Shown here one piece after another: positions 23,801-34,600 of a stretch of 64,000 nucleotides of DNA. The notes beneath the pieces were generated by a model, which did no database searches, had not been told where the DNA came from, and worked only from the letters and a program-made list of their open reading frames with translations. Each line of letters starts with the position of its first letter. Within the stretch, counting starts at the first letter, position 1. The position numbers were made by a program, and so were the translations under genes. Source of the stretch: Flaccisagitta enflata (Eukaryota > Chaetognatha > Sagittoidea > Aphragmophora); assembly GCA_965153355.1 (NCBI GenBank), contig OZ231126.1, forward strand, positions 28,582,001 through 28,646,000. The letters are read 5' to 3'.

Positions 23801-25584
23801 ACATGGAGGAACTAGCGCACCAACAAACGTTGGACCCAGACTTCCGTCAACTTGTCAGAGACGCCCATACCGGTCTCCAGTTTAGGAAAATTCCTATAGG
23901 TGACACATACATATACGTGGATGTTTCCAACGGTCCTGCCAGGCCTTTTGTGCCGCTCAACTTCCGCCGCAGAGTATTCGACGTTATCCATGGCCTCGGC
24001 CACCCTGGTGTCCAAAGGACGAAACAATCAGTTTCAGCCAAATTTTGCTGGCCAGGACTCGCAAGAGATGTCGCACAATGGGCAAGAGAGTGTATGGCCT
24101 GTCAGCGCGCGAAAATCAATCGACACACAGTGCCTCCCATTCAAGACTTTGCCGTGCCGCACAAGAGATTCGCTCACGTCCACGCAGACTTGGTCTCTAT
24201 GCCAATTTCAAACGGAAACAATCATCTTCTCACAATTATAGATCGTTTCACACGTTGGCCCGTCGCCATACCTATCCCGGATATTACCGCAGAAACTATT
24301 GTCGACGCTTTCGCTCATCATTGGGTCGCCACATACGGGGTTCCTGAAGTGATAACGACAGACAGGGGAAGCCAGTTCGTGTCTCAGACTTGGACCCAAT
24401 TGTTAAATACTTGGGGAACAAAACATATTACAACAACAGCGTATCACCCCGAGGCGAACGGGATGGTTGAGAGATTGCATAGGCGTCTCAAAGAGAGTTT
24501 GATCGCTTTGGGCCAAGACCAAAGAAACGATTGGTTTTGGAAGCTGCCAATGACCATGTTGGCCCTTCGCACCACAATCAAGCCGGATTTAGGAGCTTCT
24601 CCATCGGACCTCGTATATGGTGAAGGCCTTACTGTACCAGGCCAATTGGTGGGGTTGCCTGAGATGAACGACGACGAGTTGCTGCGACAGCAACGAGGAT
24701 CTTTAGCAAATCTCAGATTGGAAGTCGAAAGATTGCAACCCAAGCCCACCTCCCATCACAGGCGTCCAAATGTCCATGTCCCAGAGGATCTTGCGACGGC
24801 TACGCATGTATTAGTGAGACGAGGTTTACAACCTTCCATGACGGCTCCTTATGACGGTCCTTACCGCGTCCTCGCGAGAAACAGAGACAATTTCCGCATC
24901 CAGTTTCCGGGCAGAGGATCGGACACGGTAGCAATCGCCAGACTCAAGCCAGCTTTCGTTTCCAGAGACGATATCGCAGCAGCGGAGCGTCAAGAGCAAG
25001 ATCTCGAAGATCAGGTCCCTCCGTCTCCTCCACCTCCTGGCAGACGTCCGGGAGTCCGCACTCGCATTCCCGACCCGACTTCACGAGTAACTCGCAGCCA
25101 ATCAGCGCAGAGTCGACAGCAGCCTACAGCTTCTTCGTCCAACTCGAATGCAAATGAGCCTCTCCGTCGGCGCAATCCTGCGCCAGTTCCAGCCGCTGCT
25201 CCTCCGAGAAGGCGCAGATTTCACAAGACGTTCCACGACTTCGACGATCCAAACGATTCACAGGCAGTGGATCCTAATCCAGCCAACCCAGAACCGTTCT
25301 TCTTAGTCCCGGGCCCCGATGCCCCGGCGCCTCCCGATACGAATCTTCCAACCGATCCTTCTCTTCCGAACGACCGAGAAACAATTGTCGTCAATGACGC
25401 TTTCTTAAACGCGCATCACAGCAGCGCCGCCGAACAGCGCGCCGCAGAACAAGACTCGCGTGCCTCTAGTCAAGGGGGCGCACAGCGCAAGAAAACATTT
25501 TCGAACCCTAAGCCGGGCAATTTTTCGTACAGGCGTCGTAGACTGGATGTCTCCGCGTTACAACAAATTCTTAAGTCATTATAA
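20716..25584 (+). CDS. pol: Gypsy-1 Pol polyprotein (protease-RT-RNase H-integrase)
   Basis: Open frame of 1622 codons; the real fusion begins at the frameshift near 20818. Domains: aspartic protease [14 protein letters not shown] (D70, with Gly-Gly where Thr/Ser-Gly is usual); reverse transcriptase with YLDD at 380-383; RNase H with TDAS (D530) and YTDHQS, ending [11 protein letters not shown]; a poorly conserved linker of about 370 residues; integrase with H1096, C1126/C1129 and the DD35E triad D1158, D1216, E1252; then a GPY/F-like module (APYDGPYRVLARN...RLKPAF) and a Pro/Arg-rich tail. No chromodomain was seen. There is no envelope ORF before the 3' LTR. Confidence 0.93.
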   Translation: MQMASTIWSEVNKMCYRLFSVSVFPLSTTTRLGKRPGGTPTVNSAVSPNNRNSDLLFVHDAGDQRRWLIDGGAVLSIMPPTMAQRLKGPTEAQLQAANGTRIACYGVSLETITLADRQISFPITIADVKQPILGADFLAHSFLAPNHRDGTLIDLKDYSVLKANFDNDSEPIRINYVDQATDPYYQLLDRYPTLSNPSFRVKEVEHGVTHHIPTDGPPVQSRARKLSPEKLAVAKAEIEKLVELGVCQRGKSEWSSPLLVTTKPCSSPCTCEQESPCGGWRVCGDYRRLNAMTTTDRYPVRNLTDFNNELRGMKYFSKVDLLKGYHQIPVFSEHIRKTAVITPFGLYVFPRCPFGLKNAGQDFQRLMDQILGDIPHTFVYLDDVLIASATKEEHLEDLERVFKILAENGLVINRKKCILGASSVEFLGHLVDADGIRPLPEKVEAIRKVKPPTSVKELRRFLGMVNYYRRFVQAAAHHLYHLFDALKASPKRLGWTEDMQLSFDAIKDALANSTMLHHPDSSLPLAITTDASDVAMGAVIEQRGPKGWEPLAFWSKKFSDTQQNWCPYDRELNAAHKAIRHFKYMVEGRPFTLYTDHQSLVPSIHKKTDAPTSRQMNQLSEIAEYTTDIRYLEGKSNFVADALSRPNGEISTKKPSSISNVSTASQHGRHLFLLQLDLLKNQPDISSITPAQWWTTDDQPDVSAISTMQDPSATASAATAPAARQKRVSFASPVTQTDVRQSQKQLFSSLWEELADFDVQFKNEAKSSKSSFSSLSSTNGSPRNLQNGHAVTSPPAEHDGTVKTTIQHGLVDPMLSQRLCNNKNIKNASLDEPLRPNASRSTSETGQACTSEQDLSNATIRGSLAQTVLTPEPFKAEKAKIASDRGLDNAATTLILQFPGHKGHLKVKNFLPHSSRHAGSNGDVRGHVTMAVSEKKSENNQIFAHRAPESAANVAFTQFLDDKKPQKLENLLSDSLRHAESIGEVRGHTDPTVFEINTETGENSSKKVPDHKIEELQAVVNAIDHYNIDMEELAHQQTLDPDFRQLVRDAHTGLQFRKIPIGDTYIYVDVSNGPARPFVPLNFRRRVFDVIHGLGHPGVQRTKQSVSAKFCWPGLARDVAQWARECMACQRAKINRHTVPPIQDFAVPHKRFAHVHADLVSMPISNGNNHLLTIIDRFTRWPVAIPIPDITAETIVDAFAHHWVATYGVPEVITTDRGSQFVSQTWTQLLNTWGTKHITTTAYHPEANGMVERLHRRLKESLIALGQDQRNDWFWKLPMTMLALRTTIKPDLGASPSDLVYGEGLTVPGQLVGLPEMNDDELLRQQRGSLANLRLEVERLQPKPTSHHRRPNVHVPEDLATATHVLVRRGLQPSMTAPYDGPYRVLARNRDNFRIQFPGRGSDTVAIARLKPAFVSRDDIAAAERQEQDLEDQVPPSPPPPGRRPGVRTRIPDPTSRVTRSQSAQSRQQPTASSSNSNANEPLRRRNPAPVPAAAPPRRRRFHKTFHDFDDPNDSQAVDPNPANPEPFFLVPGPDAPAPPDTNLPTDPSLPNDRETIVVNDAFLNAHHSSAAEQRAAEQDSRASSQGGAQRKKTFSNPKPGNFSYRRRRLDVSALQQILKSL
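20812..20818 (+). promoter_or_regulatory. -1 ribosomal frameshift slippery site, Gypsy-1 gag/pol
   Basis: GGGAAAC sits in the gag frame as xxG GGA AAC, the canonical X XXY YYZ phase. Five bases later a GGGGGGACG...CCGA stem can pair with TCGG...CCCCC around a short loop containing the gag stop. Pol is in the -1 frame relative to gag. Gypsy-2 has the identical heptamer in the same phase. Confidence 0.75.
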
Positions 25585-25929
25585 AAGACACGTCGAATGT
25601 GTGACAGAGGCGCTCCTCTATAAATATGTTACTCATTTCTATGAAGTAGAATGTCCGTTATGTAGTTTTGGCTATGTTTATTTCTTTTTTACCTTTTGCC
25701 GTGTGGTTAGGTATAAATACTTTTACTCGTTCAAGTAGAATGTATCCTGCTCACCATTTTCGTTAGCATGTGCCGTTTAACCCCGTCGAGTGGACCCGCC
25801 ACTATAAAAGGTTACCTTTATTTCATTTTTATTCCGTCGAGTGGACCCGCCACTATAAAAGGTTACTTTTTTTTATTTTTACTCTCGCTCTCCGTTACTG
25901 CCACTCGATGCCTCACAGTCTAGGGGGCG
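25585..25929 (+). other. Gypsy-1 3' untranslated tail with polypurine tract
   Basis: It contains two direct copies of CGTCGAGTGGACCCGCCACT followed by ATAAAAGGTTAC (starting about 25784 and 25835). It ends with TCTAGGGGGCG immediately before the LTR, the plus-strand primer. Gypsy-2 keeps the CGTCGAGTGG word and the same polypurine tract. Confidence 0.75.
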
Positions 25930-26720
25930 TGTAGGTTTTGTTAGGTTTATTACTTTCTAAACCATGTACTTTACCTTGTTCCATATATAGCACAATAATC
26001 TCATTAGCATATTGTGGTAATATTATGGCGTAGAATGATAGCCCGGCTCATGCCCTTTCATTTGATATATCGCTCCGCCTTTTCCTATGTACGGTTTCCG
26101 AGTTATGGGTACTTTTGTATTACCACCCCAGGGGTATCTCAGGGGTACCTCAGCTTTCATTGGGTTACCCCCCCATGGTCGACATATCAACCGGCCTCTC
26201 GTATAAACCTTAGCTAAAGGCGACCTCAAATCTGGGGTCCGTTTGCCCCTATCTCCAGCCATTTAGCCGGTACTGCCCCTGCCCTTATCTGGGACTCTGC
26301 CTCTGGTTTTCTTGAGCAGCCCAGATGCTCTTTTATCTCGATGCCAATCTCGCTATATAGAGGGCAGCATTGTTCCGCTGTCCTTCAGTTATATTGCTCC
26401 TTTGTTTGGGTCTCCATTCCCCTCTCTAGTCATGTGACCCAAAACTGTCATGGCAGCCTCCTTGCACCGAGCCGGAGGGACTGCCAACCTGAGGAAAGTA
26501 TTCCATTCATTCTGGTTCTTTCTCCTTGGTCTTGAAGGCCACATGTTTTATGTCTCTGAATAAATGCCTAGGCAAAAGCCAGGCTCATCTGTGGACTTGT
26601 GTTTTATTTAAGGCCAAGAGCCTTTGTATTCACCTATGTACCCCAAGGGTACTTGTGGTAATTCTCACGATTACATTGGGGCTGGATTGGAGTCTCCAGC
26701 CCACTTGTGGTACACCTACA
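25930..26720 (+). repeat. 3' LTR of Gypsy-1
   Basis: 791 bp, same length as the 5' LTR and differing at only about eight sites by eye. It is followed directly by AGACTTCACTTTGG, restoring the telomeric spacer. Confidence 0.92.
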
Positions 26721-27300
26721 AGACTTCACTTTGGAGGTACATTTTGCGGGTTAGGGTTAGGGTTAGGGTTTGACTTCACTTTTGAGGTACGTCCTTCTGA
26801 AACGAGTAAAAATGGGTTAGGGTTAGGGTTAGGGTTAGACTTCACTTTGGAGGTACATGTTGCGGGTTAGGGTTAGGGTTAGGGTTAGGGTTTGACTTCA
26901 CTTTTGAGGTACGTCCTTCTGAAACGAGTAAAAATGGGTTAGGGTTAGGGTTAGGGTTAGACTTCACTTTGGAGGTACATGTTGCGGGTTAGGGTTAGGG
27001 TTAGGGTTAGACTTCACTTTGGAGGTACATGTTGCGGGTTAGGGTTAGGGTTAGGGTTAGGGTTAGGGTTAGGGTTAAGGTTAGACTTCACTTTGGAGGT
27101 ACATGTTGCGGGTTAGGGTTAGGGTTAGGGTTAGGGTTAGACTTCACTTTGGAGGTACATGTTGCGGGTTAGGGTTAGGGTTAGGGTTAGGGTTGGACTT
27201 CACTTTGGAGGTATATGTTGCGGGTTAGGGTTAGGGTTAGGGTTAGGGTTGGATAAAGGGGTTAGGGTTAGGGTTGCGGGTTAGGGTTAGGGTTTGGGTT
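26721..27300 (+). repeat. (TTAGGG)n array with spacers, right arm of unit 2 (right of Gypsy insertion)
   Basis: It continues the array broken at 16952. Long uninterrupted TTAGGG runs alternate with GACTTCACTTTGGAGGTAC spacers. The last ~170 bases match the end of the unit 1 array almost exactly, including the GGATAAAGGGG interruption and the final orientation flip. Confidence 0.9.
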
Positions 27301-27331
27301 AACCCTAACCCGTTGAGGTTCGTGAATGGGG

Positions 27332-28948
27332 TGTAGCTCTCGTTAGGTTTAGCAACATTATATACTATAACCGTAACTCAATCTTTTGTTTGCGTATCTC
27401 TTACCGTGTCCATCTCTCTTCATTTGCATACAGTCGCCTATATTACCTTGACTTTGCTTTAGGGGTTGAGACCTAAGATGGAGGGGCTAATGTATCTGAC
27501 TTGTCCCTGACCTAGAGTAGTGTCTGGCATACCCAGTCCTACTTTCCTTTTTGATTAGCCCCCACTCGTTTGGCGCCCATGGCCGTTTAACCCATGGGCT
27601 CATTTGCATATTGTGTCAACATATTATTCCATCATCTGCGTTTCATCATTCTCTATCCTATGGTGCAAGTCCCATGCCCATAGTCTCAACCATTCATGAG
27701 TTATGCCATTTTTAGTGTATAGCTCATTAGCATATTGTGGTCTTATAATTATATCAAGTCATATGTGTCCTTATATTTGGGCAGGCATACCCTATCCATT
27801 CCTGCCCTCAGTTTTGCCCTAAACCCAGCCGTTTAGAAGTTAGCCCACCGATGGACTTTAGTGCAAAAAGAAATTGTTACATTGTATTACATTTCCTAGG
27901 CGAGCAGTACCATTGGTGGTGGCTCTCATCCGGATATGGCCTGTTGAATATTGTGGCACTGCTAATGAGCATCCTCATATCTTTAGAGAACTCATAGCTT
28001 CTCCTAACCATACTCTAAAATAAGGGGATGAGTTTTCACCCCCATACATAGTCTCACTATCCTGATGGCCAATCCAGGTCTGTTTTTATAGAGGTGATCA
28101 CCCTCTGTAACCCCCTGGATTCGATCCTGGGACCTTTGGATTCCCAGCTCAATCCCTTACCGGTTGCGCCACGGCGGCTACATGGATTGAGCTACCAAAG
28201 CTTCAGGTGGTTCTTTCCCCTTTGTTTTACTATCTGTTTTCCTCTGTGTTTTGCTAAGTATGAGTGATTACATACTGTGCCCATACTTAGACTCATCTGA
28301 TCACTATGATTTTTGGTACACATGTAGATTGGCTTTAGAGAAAATGATTGGCGTTTTTAGTTTATTCATTTTCGGCCAGGCTTAGTGACCCTGCCCAAAT
28401 AATCTCTTTATGAATCATCTCTTTCTCTTACTTTTGCCTAATTAGTGTATTCAGGCCTTTTGTTTACTCTAACTTTAACAGAAGGATTTGCCTTCTTCAC
28501 TTTTGAGTTAAAGTGTTCATTTGTCACCAGGTCAGGTGACCTCCCTTCGTCCTCTCGTTGGTCACATGACCTTTCTAAGATGGCTGCCGCCATGGCAGGC
28601 AGCATGGCCAGATTGTTGACCTTAGGAATTAATTTCATTCATTCTGGTTCTGATTTTTTGGCTACAAAGCCAAGTAGTTCTCGCCTCCTGTTTATTATTG
28701 CTTTGAATAAAAGGCTAATGCCTTGTGCTTTTATTTGTGTGTTTTTAATGCATGGGTGAATAAACCCCAGCACTTTAAAGTACCCCACGGGTACCCATGG
28801 ACTTGAGGCCCCTGCCTCTGACCCTGTCCATGGACTGCAATCAAGCTATTACATTGTAAAGACTTGTTCTGTGACTAAAGATAGAAAAGACTTGCGTTTC
28901 GTTTCGATTGGCTTTATGGAGTCAAGCCACACTTTCGTCACAGCTACA
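27332..28948 (+). repeat. 5' LTR of Gypsy-2
   Basis: About 1617 bp, TGTAGCT...AGCTACA. It is followed by AATTGGTGACTCCCGTCTC, the presumed primer-binding region. AATAAA occurs near 28705 and 28757. A tRNA-like segment lies inside it (28104-28181, minus). Confidence 0.82.
28104..28181 (-). repeat. tRNA-like (SINE head or tRNA pseudogene) segment inside the Gypsy-2 LTR
   Basis: On the minus strand, TGGCGCAACCGGTAAGGG fits an internal A box. GGATT/AATCC can form a 5-bp anticodon-type stem, and GGATCGAATCC fits a B box. The T stem has a mismatch and the anticodon loop is 8 bases, so it is not a functional tRNA. Confidence 0.5.
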
Positions 28949-30466
28949 AATTGGTGACTCCCGTCTCAAGAACAAGAACAAGAACAAGACAGTCATCATT
29001 TCCCCGACCTTCTGACCTTCTGGAGGCCTCGACGTCGAAGCTGACGAGCAGCTGCTTCTTCAGGGACGACTACAAGACTGTGGTGGTAACAGTACCCTCG
29101 TGTCTACTCGTTTTCGTCTCCCAGCATCGTCCACGACGTCAACAGCACCTCCAACACCTCGTCGTCGACAGCATCGTCGACAATTCGATTCAAAGCTCAA
29201 GACAGAACAGGAGCCTACCGACTCGGCTGTGCTTCGGACGGCTGTTGGTGGCGAAGCTGGATCCAAACTGCCTGTGGGATTTGGCGAAAGGGCGGATCCG
29301 GTGCTAGCAAATGCACCCGTAGAATCGGGTGAGCCGGATGTATAGTGTTTAATAACTTCCATTAACACTTATTTACCGCCTAACAACGAACAGACCACAA
29401 CAACAACTTAACCCTCAATTCATGCTGTTGTTTCACTGTTTGTTTCCACATGTTACGCGGGTTCTCGACTTCACAACCTCTACATCATTCCAATCGAGCC
29501 TCGAGATCCTTCCCACGCCTTCACGCCATCACCACGAGCCGCTTCAGCGCCCCCAGCATCCGCCAACCTCCTCGACAGCCGCTCTACCGAATCAGCAACA
29601 GCCAAACGTCTTCAATTCGAGCAACAGTTGAAGCCACGGACGCCATCACCGCTGCGACGCCACTGCTGCACTGCTGCGCTGCTGCACTGCTGCAACACCT
29701 CGTCCACGACGTCACGACAACGTCACGAGCCTTCCCGACGTCGCCAGCATCCTCCAGCACCCGTGGTTCAACCGTCCTCGAGCCGTCTCCATTCCAATTT
29801 CATCTCAACAAACGATTACTCCTCTTTTTACAACCTTCGAACCTCGAAATTCTAACGTCAACTTCGACGAGCCGCTGCGGCCAAACCTGCGAGCCGATTT
29901 GGACGAAACTTTCAGCCTACCTCCTCCACCATCTCGACTTACTACGGTACAAAGGGCGTCAAATTGCAACTACGTTAAGGGGTTAAATTCCCCATCCTCC
30001 TTTTTACCATCGAAAAAGCGCCCCCAACTTCAAATGATCGAGTGGAGGGAAGGAGTTGGAGCAGGACCGTGAAATTTTAACACAAAGTAGTTCAAGGTCA
30101 CCTTTACCAACTCCTAAAACGGCATCGCTCAACTCAACCTAGAAGTACCTTTTTCGAAGCGCGAAAGATCGTCCTCGACGAACCGCCGCCGCCGTCAACT
30201 TCGAACCTTCGCTACGACCGCCCTAGGCAACCCAGGATCGTGAAAATTGCAGGAAGTGTTCGTCAACATCTCATCTACCATCCCTCCAAGTCTCGTCCCT
30301 CAACTCCTCCGGGAAGAGCCGCAACAACGCGACGAAAATTACGGGTTCGAAGACGCCAAATTTTTACAACTCCAATTCTTCTGATTTTATCCTCGCGCCA
30401 AATCTATGTATTCTACTCGTACATAACAACATTTCTACTAACAACATTACTCAACTCTGAGTATAG
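28949..30466 (+). other. Long untranslated leader of Gypsy-2
   Basis: About 1.5 kb between the LTR and gag, with no convincing protein. The open frames of 70-180 residues are Ser/Arg/Leu-rich and not shared with Gypsy-1. Confidence 0.6.
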
Positions 30467-31621
30467 ATGAGTGGGCAACGCCATCATCCTCACGTCACAG
30501 ACGCTGGTTTCACTCCTCAACGCCCTCGACCCAGTTCTCCAATTCCAATAGACATTGACGAGCAGTCTGAAGTCGACAGTCACATTTTCTTCTCTCCTAA
30601 TCCTCAAATCACTTTGAGAGATATTGATATTCATAACGGCATCAGAAGAGAACCCTCGCCAACTGCCTTGCTTCAGTTCAATCTCCCTCCACCAGCCCCA
30701 CAGCAGCAACAACAGCCTCCAATCATGGAGTTGACAGAGGAGAGATTTCGGCAGCTACAAGCCTTAGCTGAACAGCAAGCAAAACAGATCGAGGAAGGCA
30801 ATGCTTTTGCCCAAAGGATGGTAAATCAGCTCCAAGATTCACAGAATCAGCTTCATGCTGCACAACGGAACATCTCGGATCTCACAGACGCCTTCAACAA
30901 CTTGTCAGCTCAACCGAGGCCTCTCACAGTCTCCACAGCCCCAAAGAAGAAGCCAGAGCTTCCTCCATTCGACGCCAAGAATGTCCTCATCTGGATCCGC
31001 AGGGTGGAAGCTGCATACAGCCGAGTGGGCGTGGTGGAGCCTAAAGACAAATTCGCGTGGCTCGAATCTATGTTTCAGGTCAAGTTGGATCCTCAAATAG
31101 ATGCATTTCTATATACAAACAACAACACCCCTGAAAACTGGGCAGATTTCATCGAGTATTTGAAGCTCCAATATGGCCCAACCATGCGTCAAAAGGCCCA
31201 AAAGCTGATGGGTGATATACCAAGGCATGATCTTAAGCCATCCCAATTTCTCCTGCAACTGAAAGACGACGTCAAAGATGTTACGTTGGATCACATCCTC
31301 AAGGAACATGTCCTTAAATCCATCCCTCCGAGGATACGCGAGATAATGGGAAAAGAGGTTGAGAGTATGTCAGCTGAAGAAGTAGCAAAGCAAGCTGACG
31401 ATTTCTTCGATCGTCAGGGACGCCCAGTGGAGAAATCTTTGGGTCAAAATAACCAAATAAACGCCATCGAATCTTCCTCCTCGTCCCTCCCTTCTAACGC
31501 CTGTCGTTGGCATCGTCGCTTCGGGGACAAAACTAGGAAGTGTTATCCTGAATGCCCTCTGTACAAGTCCTTCAGCTCTTCTCAAAAGCAGGGAAACGGA
31601 CAAGGGGGCAGACGTCTGTGA
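30467..31621 (+). CDS. gag: Gypsy-2 Gag polyprotein
   Basis: 384 aa, shorter than Gypsy-1 Gag mainly in the C-terminal Ser-rich linker. It shares a Gln-rich helical region (about 95-150), a capsid-like region starting [20 protein letters not shown] and the [16 protein letters not shown] motif. A nucleocapsid knuckle ([18 protein letters not shown]) follows. It ends 24 bases after the GGGAAAC heptamer. Confidence 0.9.
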   Translation: MSGQRHHPHVTDAGFTPQRPRPSSPIPIDIDEQSEVDSHIFFSPNPQITLRDIDIHNGIRREPSPTALLQFNLPPPAPQQQQQPPIMELTEERFRQLQALAEQQAKQIEEGNAFAQRMVNQLQDSQNQLHAAQRNISDLTDAFNNLSAQPRPLTVSTAPKKKPELPPFDAKNVLIWIRRVEAAYSRVGVVEPKDKFAWLESMFQVKLDPQIDAFLYTNNNTPENWADFIEYLKLQYGPTMRQKAQKLMGDIPRHDLKPSQFLLQLKDDVKDVTLDHILKEHVLKSIPPRIREIMGKEVESMSAEEVAKQADDFFDRQGRPVEKSLGQNNQINAIESSSSSLPSNACRWHRRFGDKTRKCYPECPLYKSFSSSQKQGNGQGGRRL

Positions 31622-34600
31622 ACGCGGCCACCCCCTCCTCCTCATCAAACGTTCACAATGATCTTTTATATGTCCATGATGAAACCACCAAGCAAAAATG
31701 GTTAATTGACGGAGGCGCTGTCCTCTCTATTATGCCTCCTACTCTCGCACAACGTCTTCAAGGCCACTCAAACCTTCAACTCCAGGCAGCAAATGGTTCC
31801 CGGATAAAATGTTATGGGGTAAGGCAAATGCCCATTCACCTCCCTGGTCGTCGTCTCTCATTCCCAGTCACCATCGCTGATGTGAAGCAGCCCATCCTAG
31901 GAGCTGACTTTTTGGCCAAAAATTATTTGGCCCCCAACCACAGGGATGGCACTCTCATAGACTTAAAGGATATGTCGACGATAAAGGTGGATTTTGAGGA
32001 AAAAGATCAACCCATCCGAGTAAATCATGTTGCCCACGCCACCAACCCTTACTACAAACTTCTCGACAACAAATTTCCGGAGCTCTCCAATCCTTCCTTC
32101 AGAGTCAAAGAAGTAGATCATGGGGTATACCATTATATCCCCACGGAAGGACCCCCAGTTCAAGCAAGGGCCCGTAAGTTGGATCCAGAGAAGCTGGCCG
32201 TCGCCAAGGCGGAAATTGACAAGTTGGTGGAGCTGGGAGTTTGTGAAAGAGGGAAGAGCGATTGGTCTTCACCACTACTCGTCACGACTAAACCCTGCAA
32301 CTCCCCCTGCACCTGTGAAACTCAAAAGCCATGTGGAGGGTGGAGAGTGTGTGGGGATTATCGTCGTCTCAATAACCTCACCACTGACGACAGATACCCC
32401 GTGCGAAATCTACAGGATTTTAACTCTGATCTCCGAGGAAAGAAAATCTTTAGCAAAGTTGATTTGCTTAAGGGGTATCACCAAATCCCTGTGAACCCCA
32501 GCGACGTCAAAAAGACGGCAGTGATTACGCCATTTGGTTTATTTTTATTTCCTCGATGCCCATTTGGACTGAAGAACGCTGGGCAAGACTTTCAGCGCCT
32601 AATGGACAAAATCTTAGGTGAAATTCCCCACGTCTTCGTCTATTTAGACGACATTTTGATAGCGTCGTCATCCCAGGAAGAGCATCTTCAGGACCTGGAA
32701 ACTGTCTTCAAGATACTCGAAGAGAATGGCCTAGTCGTCAACAGGAAGAAGTGTGTGTTGGGTGAAAGCACCATCGAATTTCTGGGACACATCTGCGACG
32801 CCCACGGCATCAAACCTTTACCCTGCAAGGTGGAAGCGATCCGCAAAGTGAAACCACCCACAACCATCAAAGAATTGCAAAGGTTCCTGGGTATGATAAA
32901 TTATTATCGCAGATTTATCAAAGCCGCCGCCCACCACCTCTACCACCTCTTCGAAGCATTAGGTTCCAAGCCCAAACGTCTACTATGGTCTCCCGAGATG
33001 CAAGCATCATTTGACGCCATCAAAGAAGCCCTTGCAGCAGCAACCATGCTCCACCACCCTGACCCCACTCTGCCTCTCGCCCTCACTACAGACGCCTCTG
33101 ACGTCGCGATTGGCGCAGTGATCGAACAGAGGGGCCCAAATGGATGGGAGCCATTGGCCTTCTTCTCAAAGAAGCTCAGTGACAGCCAACAAAAGTGGTC
33201 ACCATACGACAGGGAGCTTCATGCTGTCCATAAAGGCGTCCGTCACTTCAAGCATATGCTTGAAGGAAGATCTTTTACCATCTATACGGATCATCAAAGT
33301 TTAGTTCCTTCAATGGCCAAAAAGACGGATGCTCAAACGGCCCGTCAGTCAAATCAGCTCTCCGAGATATCAGAGTACAGTACAGATATCCGTTACCTTG
33401 AAGGTAAAAGCAACGTGGTTGCAGACGCGTTGTCAAGGCCCAACGGAAAGCTTGACCCACCCACAGTCTCAAATGTTTCCCAACTTTATTCTGAGATGCC
33501 TGAACATATTTTCCGCCAAGACATCAGCAGGATGCGAGAAGCGGGAACACTTGGAGTGTATCAAGTCAACTATGAAGAAGAGGACGATGATACCGAACCG
33601 GAAGTGGAAGAATACAATCCCATGGATGATGAGGATGAAGAAGAAGATCTCGACACAGAAGCAGATGCAAATTTCTTCGACGAAATGGAACAGCGTTTCA
33701 ACAGGCTCAAAGCTTGTTCATCTCAAACAAATCCCTCAGGGGCTCTTCCTTCGTCGCCTTCTTCAACAACCGCTTCCTCTGCACCTTCGTCAACTCCCGC
33801 AAGGGCTCTTCCTCCGCCTCATTCTTCAACAACTGCTTCCTCTGCACCTTCGTCAACTCCCTCAGTGGCTCTTCCTCCGCCTCCTTCTTCTAACTTAGCT
33901 TCCTCAGCAACCTCGTCAAAATCAACATCGTCAGCAAAGGCAAAGCATGTCTCCTTCGCCCCAACGATCTCCTCGGTCTCTCATCCTCCACAGCATCCTC
34001 AGCAACACATTGAAGACCAGCTGCAGCAACATGACTCTCAAGCAAAGAAACAAATCGAATCTATGCCTGATCTCAAACGCTTCTTTGAGCCCAAATCCAA
34101 TGAAGCAACCTCTTCCTCACCAGCCATTCCAAAAGGGTACAAACCAGTCCCGGAAGAGAAGCTTGAAGACCTGCAGCTCCTCGTCAACTCTGTCAATCAT
34201 TACTCGATAGATTTAGAGGACATGGCCAGACAACAAGCCCTGGACCCAGAGCTGAGGCAGTTGCGTCGAGAAGCCCAAACTGGTTTGAGTTTCAGAAAAG
34301 TTCAAGTAGGCACCACATACCTTTTTGTGGATGTATCTAATGGACCAGCTCGCCCGTTTGTTCCTCTTTCATACAGAAGAAGAATCTTTGATGTAGTCCA
34401 TGGTTTAGGACACCCGGGGGTCGAAAGGACCAGACAGTCAATAACAGACAAATTCGTCTGGCCCAACATCAAACAAGACGTCTGTAAGTGGGCCAGGGAG
34501 TGCATCCCCTGCCAACAGGCTAAAATTCAAAAGCATGTGGTGCCCCCCATCGCTGACTTCACCGTCCCTCCAAAAAGGTTCCAACACTTGCATGTGGATC

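Larger units (their letters stand above)
16953..26720 (+). mobile_element. Complete Ty3/Gypsy LTR retrotransposon (Gypsy-1)
   Basis: 9768 bp with two 791-bp LTRs starting TGTAGG and ending CCTACA. AGAC flanks both sides (16949-16952, 26721-26724), so this is a 4-bp target duplication inside the telomeric spacer GACTTCACTTTGG. By eye the LTRs differ at about 8 positions (about 1%), indicating a fairly recent insertion. The internal order is leader, gag, pol (protease, RT, RNase H, integrase), short tail, and polypurine tract TCTAGGGGGCG. Gag, pol and the frameshift signal are all intact. Confidence 0.93.
12143..27331 (+). mobile_element. Telomere-flanked tyrosine-recombinase unit, copy 2 (split by a Gypsy element)
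   Basis: The body (12143-16638) repeats copy 1 with few substitutions. Its right telomeric array starts at 16639, is interrupted by the Gypsy element at 16953-26720, and resumes at 26721-27300. It ends with the same GGGTTAACCC orientation flip and the same TTCGTGAATGGG that opens the next body. Only about one CCCTAA repeat remains on the left (12121-12130). Without the Gypsy insertion the period is about 5.4 kb, against about 5.24 kb for copy 1. Confidence 0.6.

Noticed and set aside
25585-25929. Envelope gene between pol and the 3' LTR of Gypsy-1
   Set aside because: Only ~345 bases remain and they contain direct repeats and the polypurine tract, with no membrane-protein frame.
29450-29986. 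178-residue frame in the Gypsy-2 leader
   Set aside because: Ser/Arg/Leu-rich, not shared with Gypsy-1, and located in the untranslated leader.
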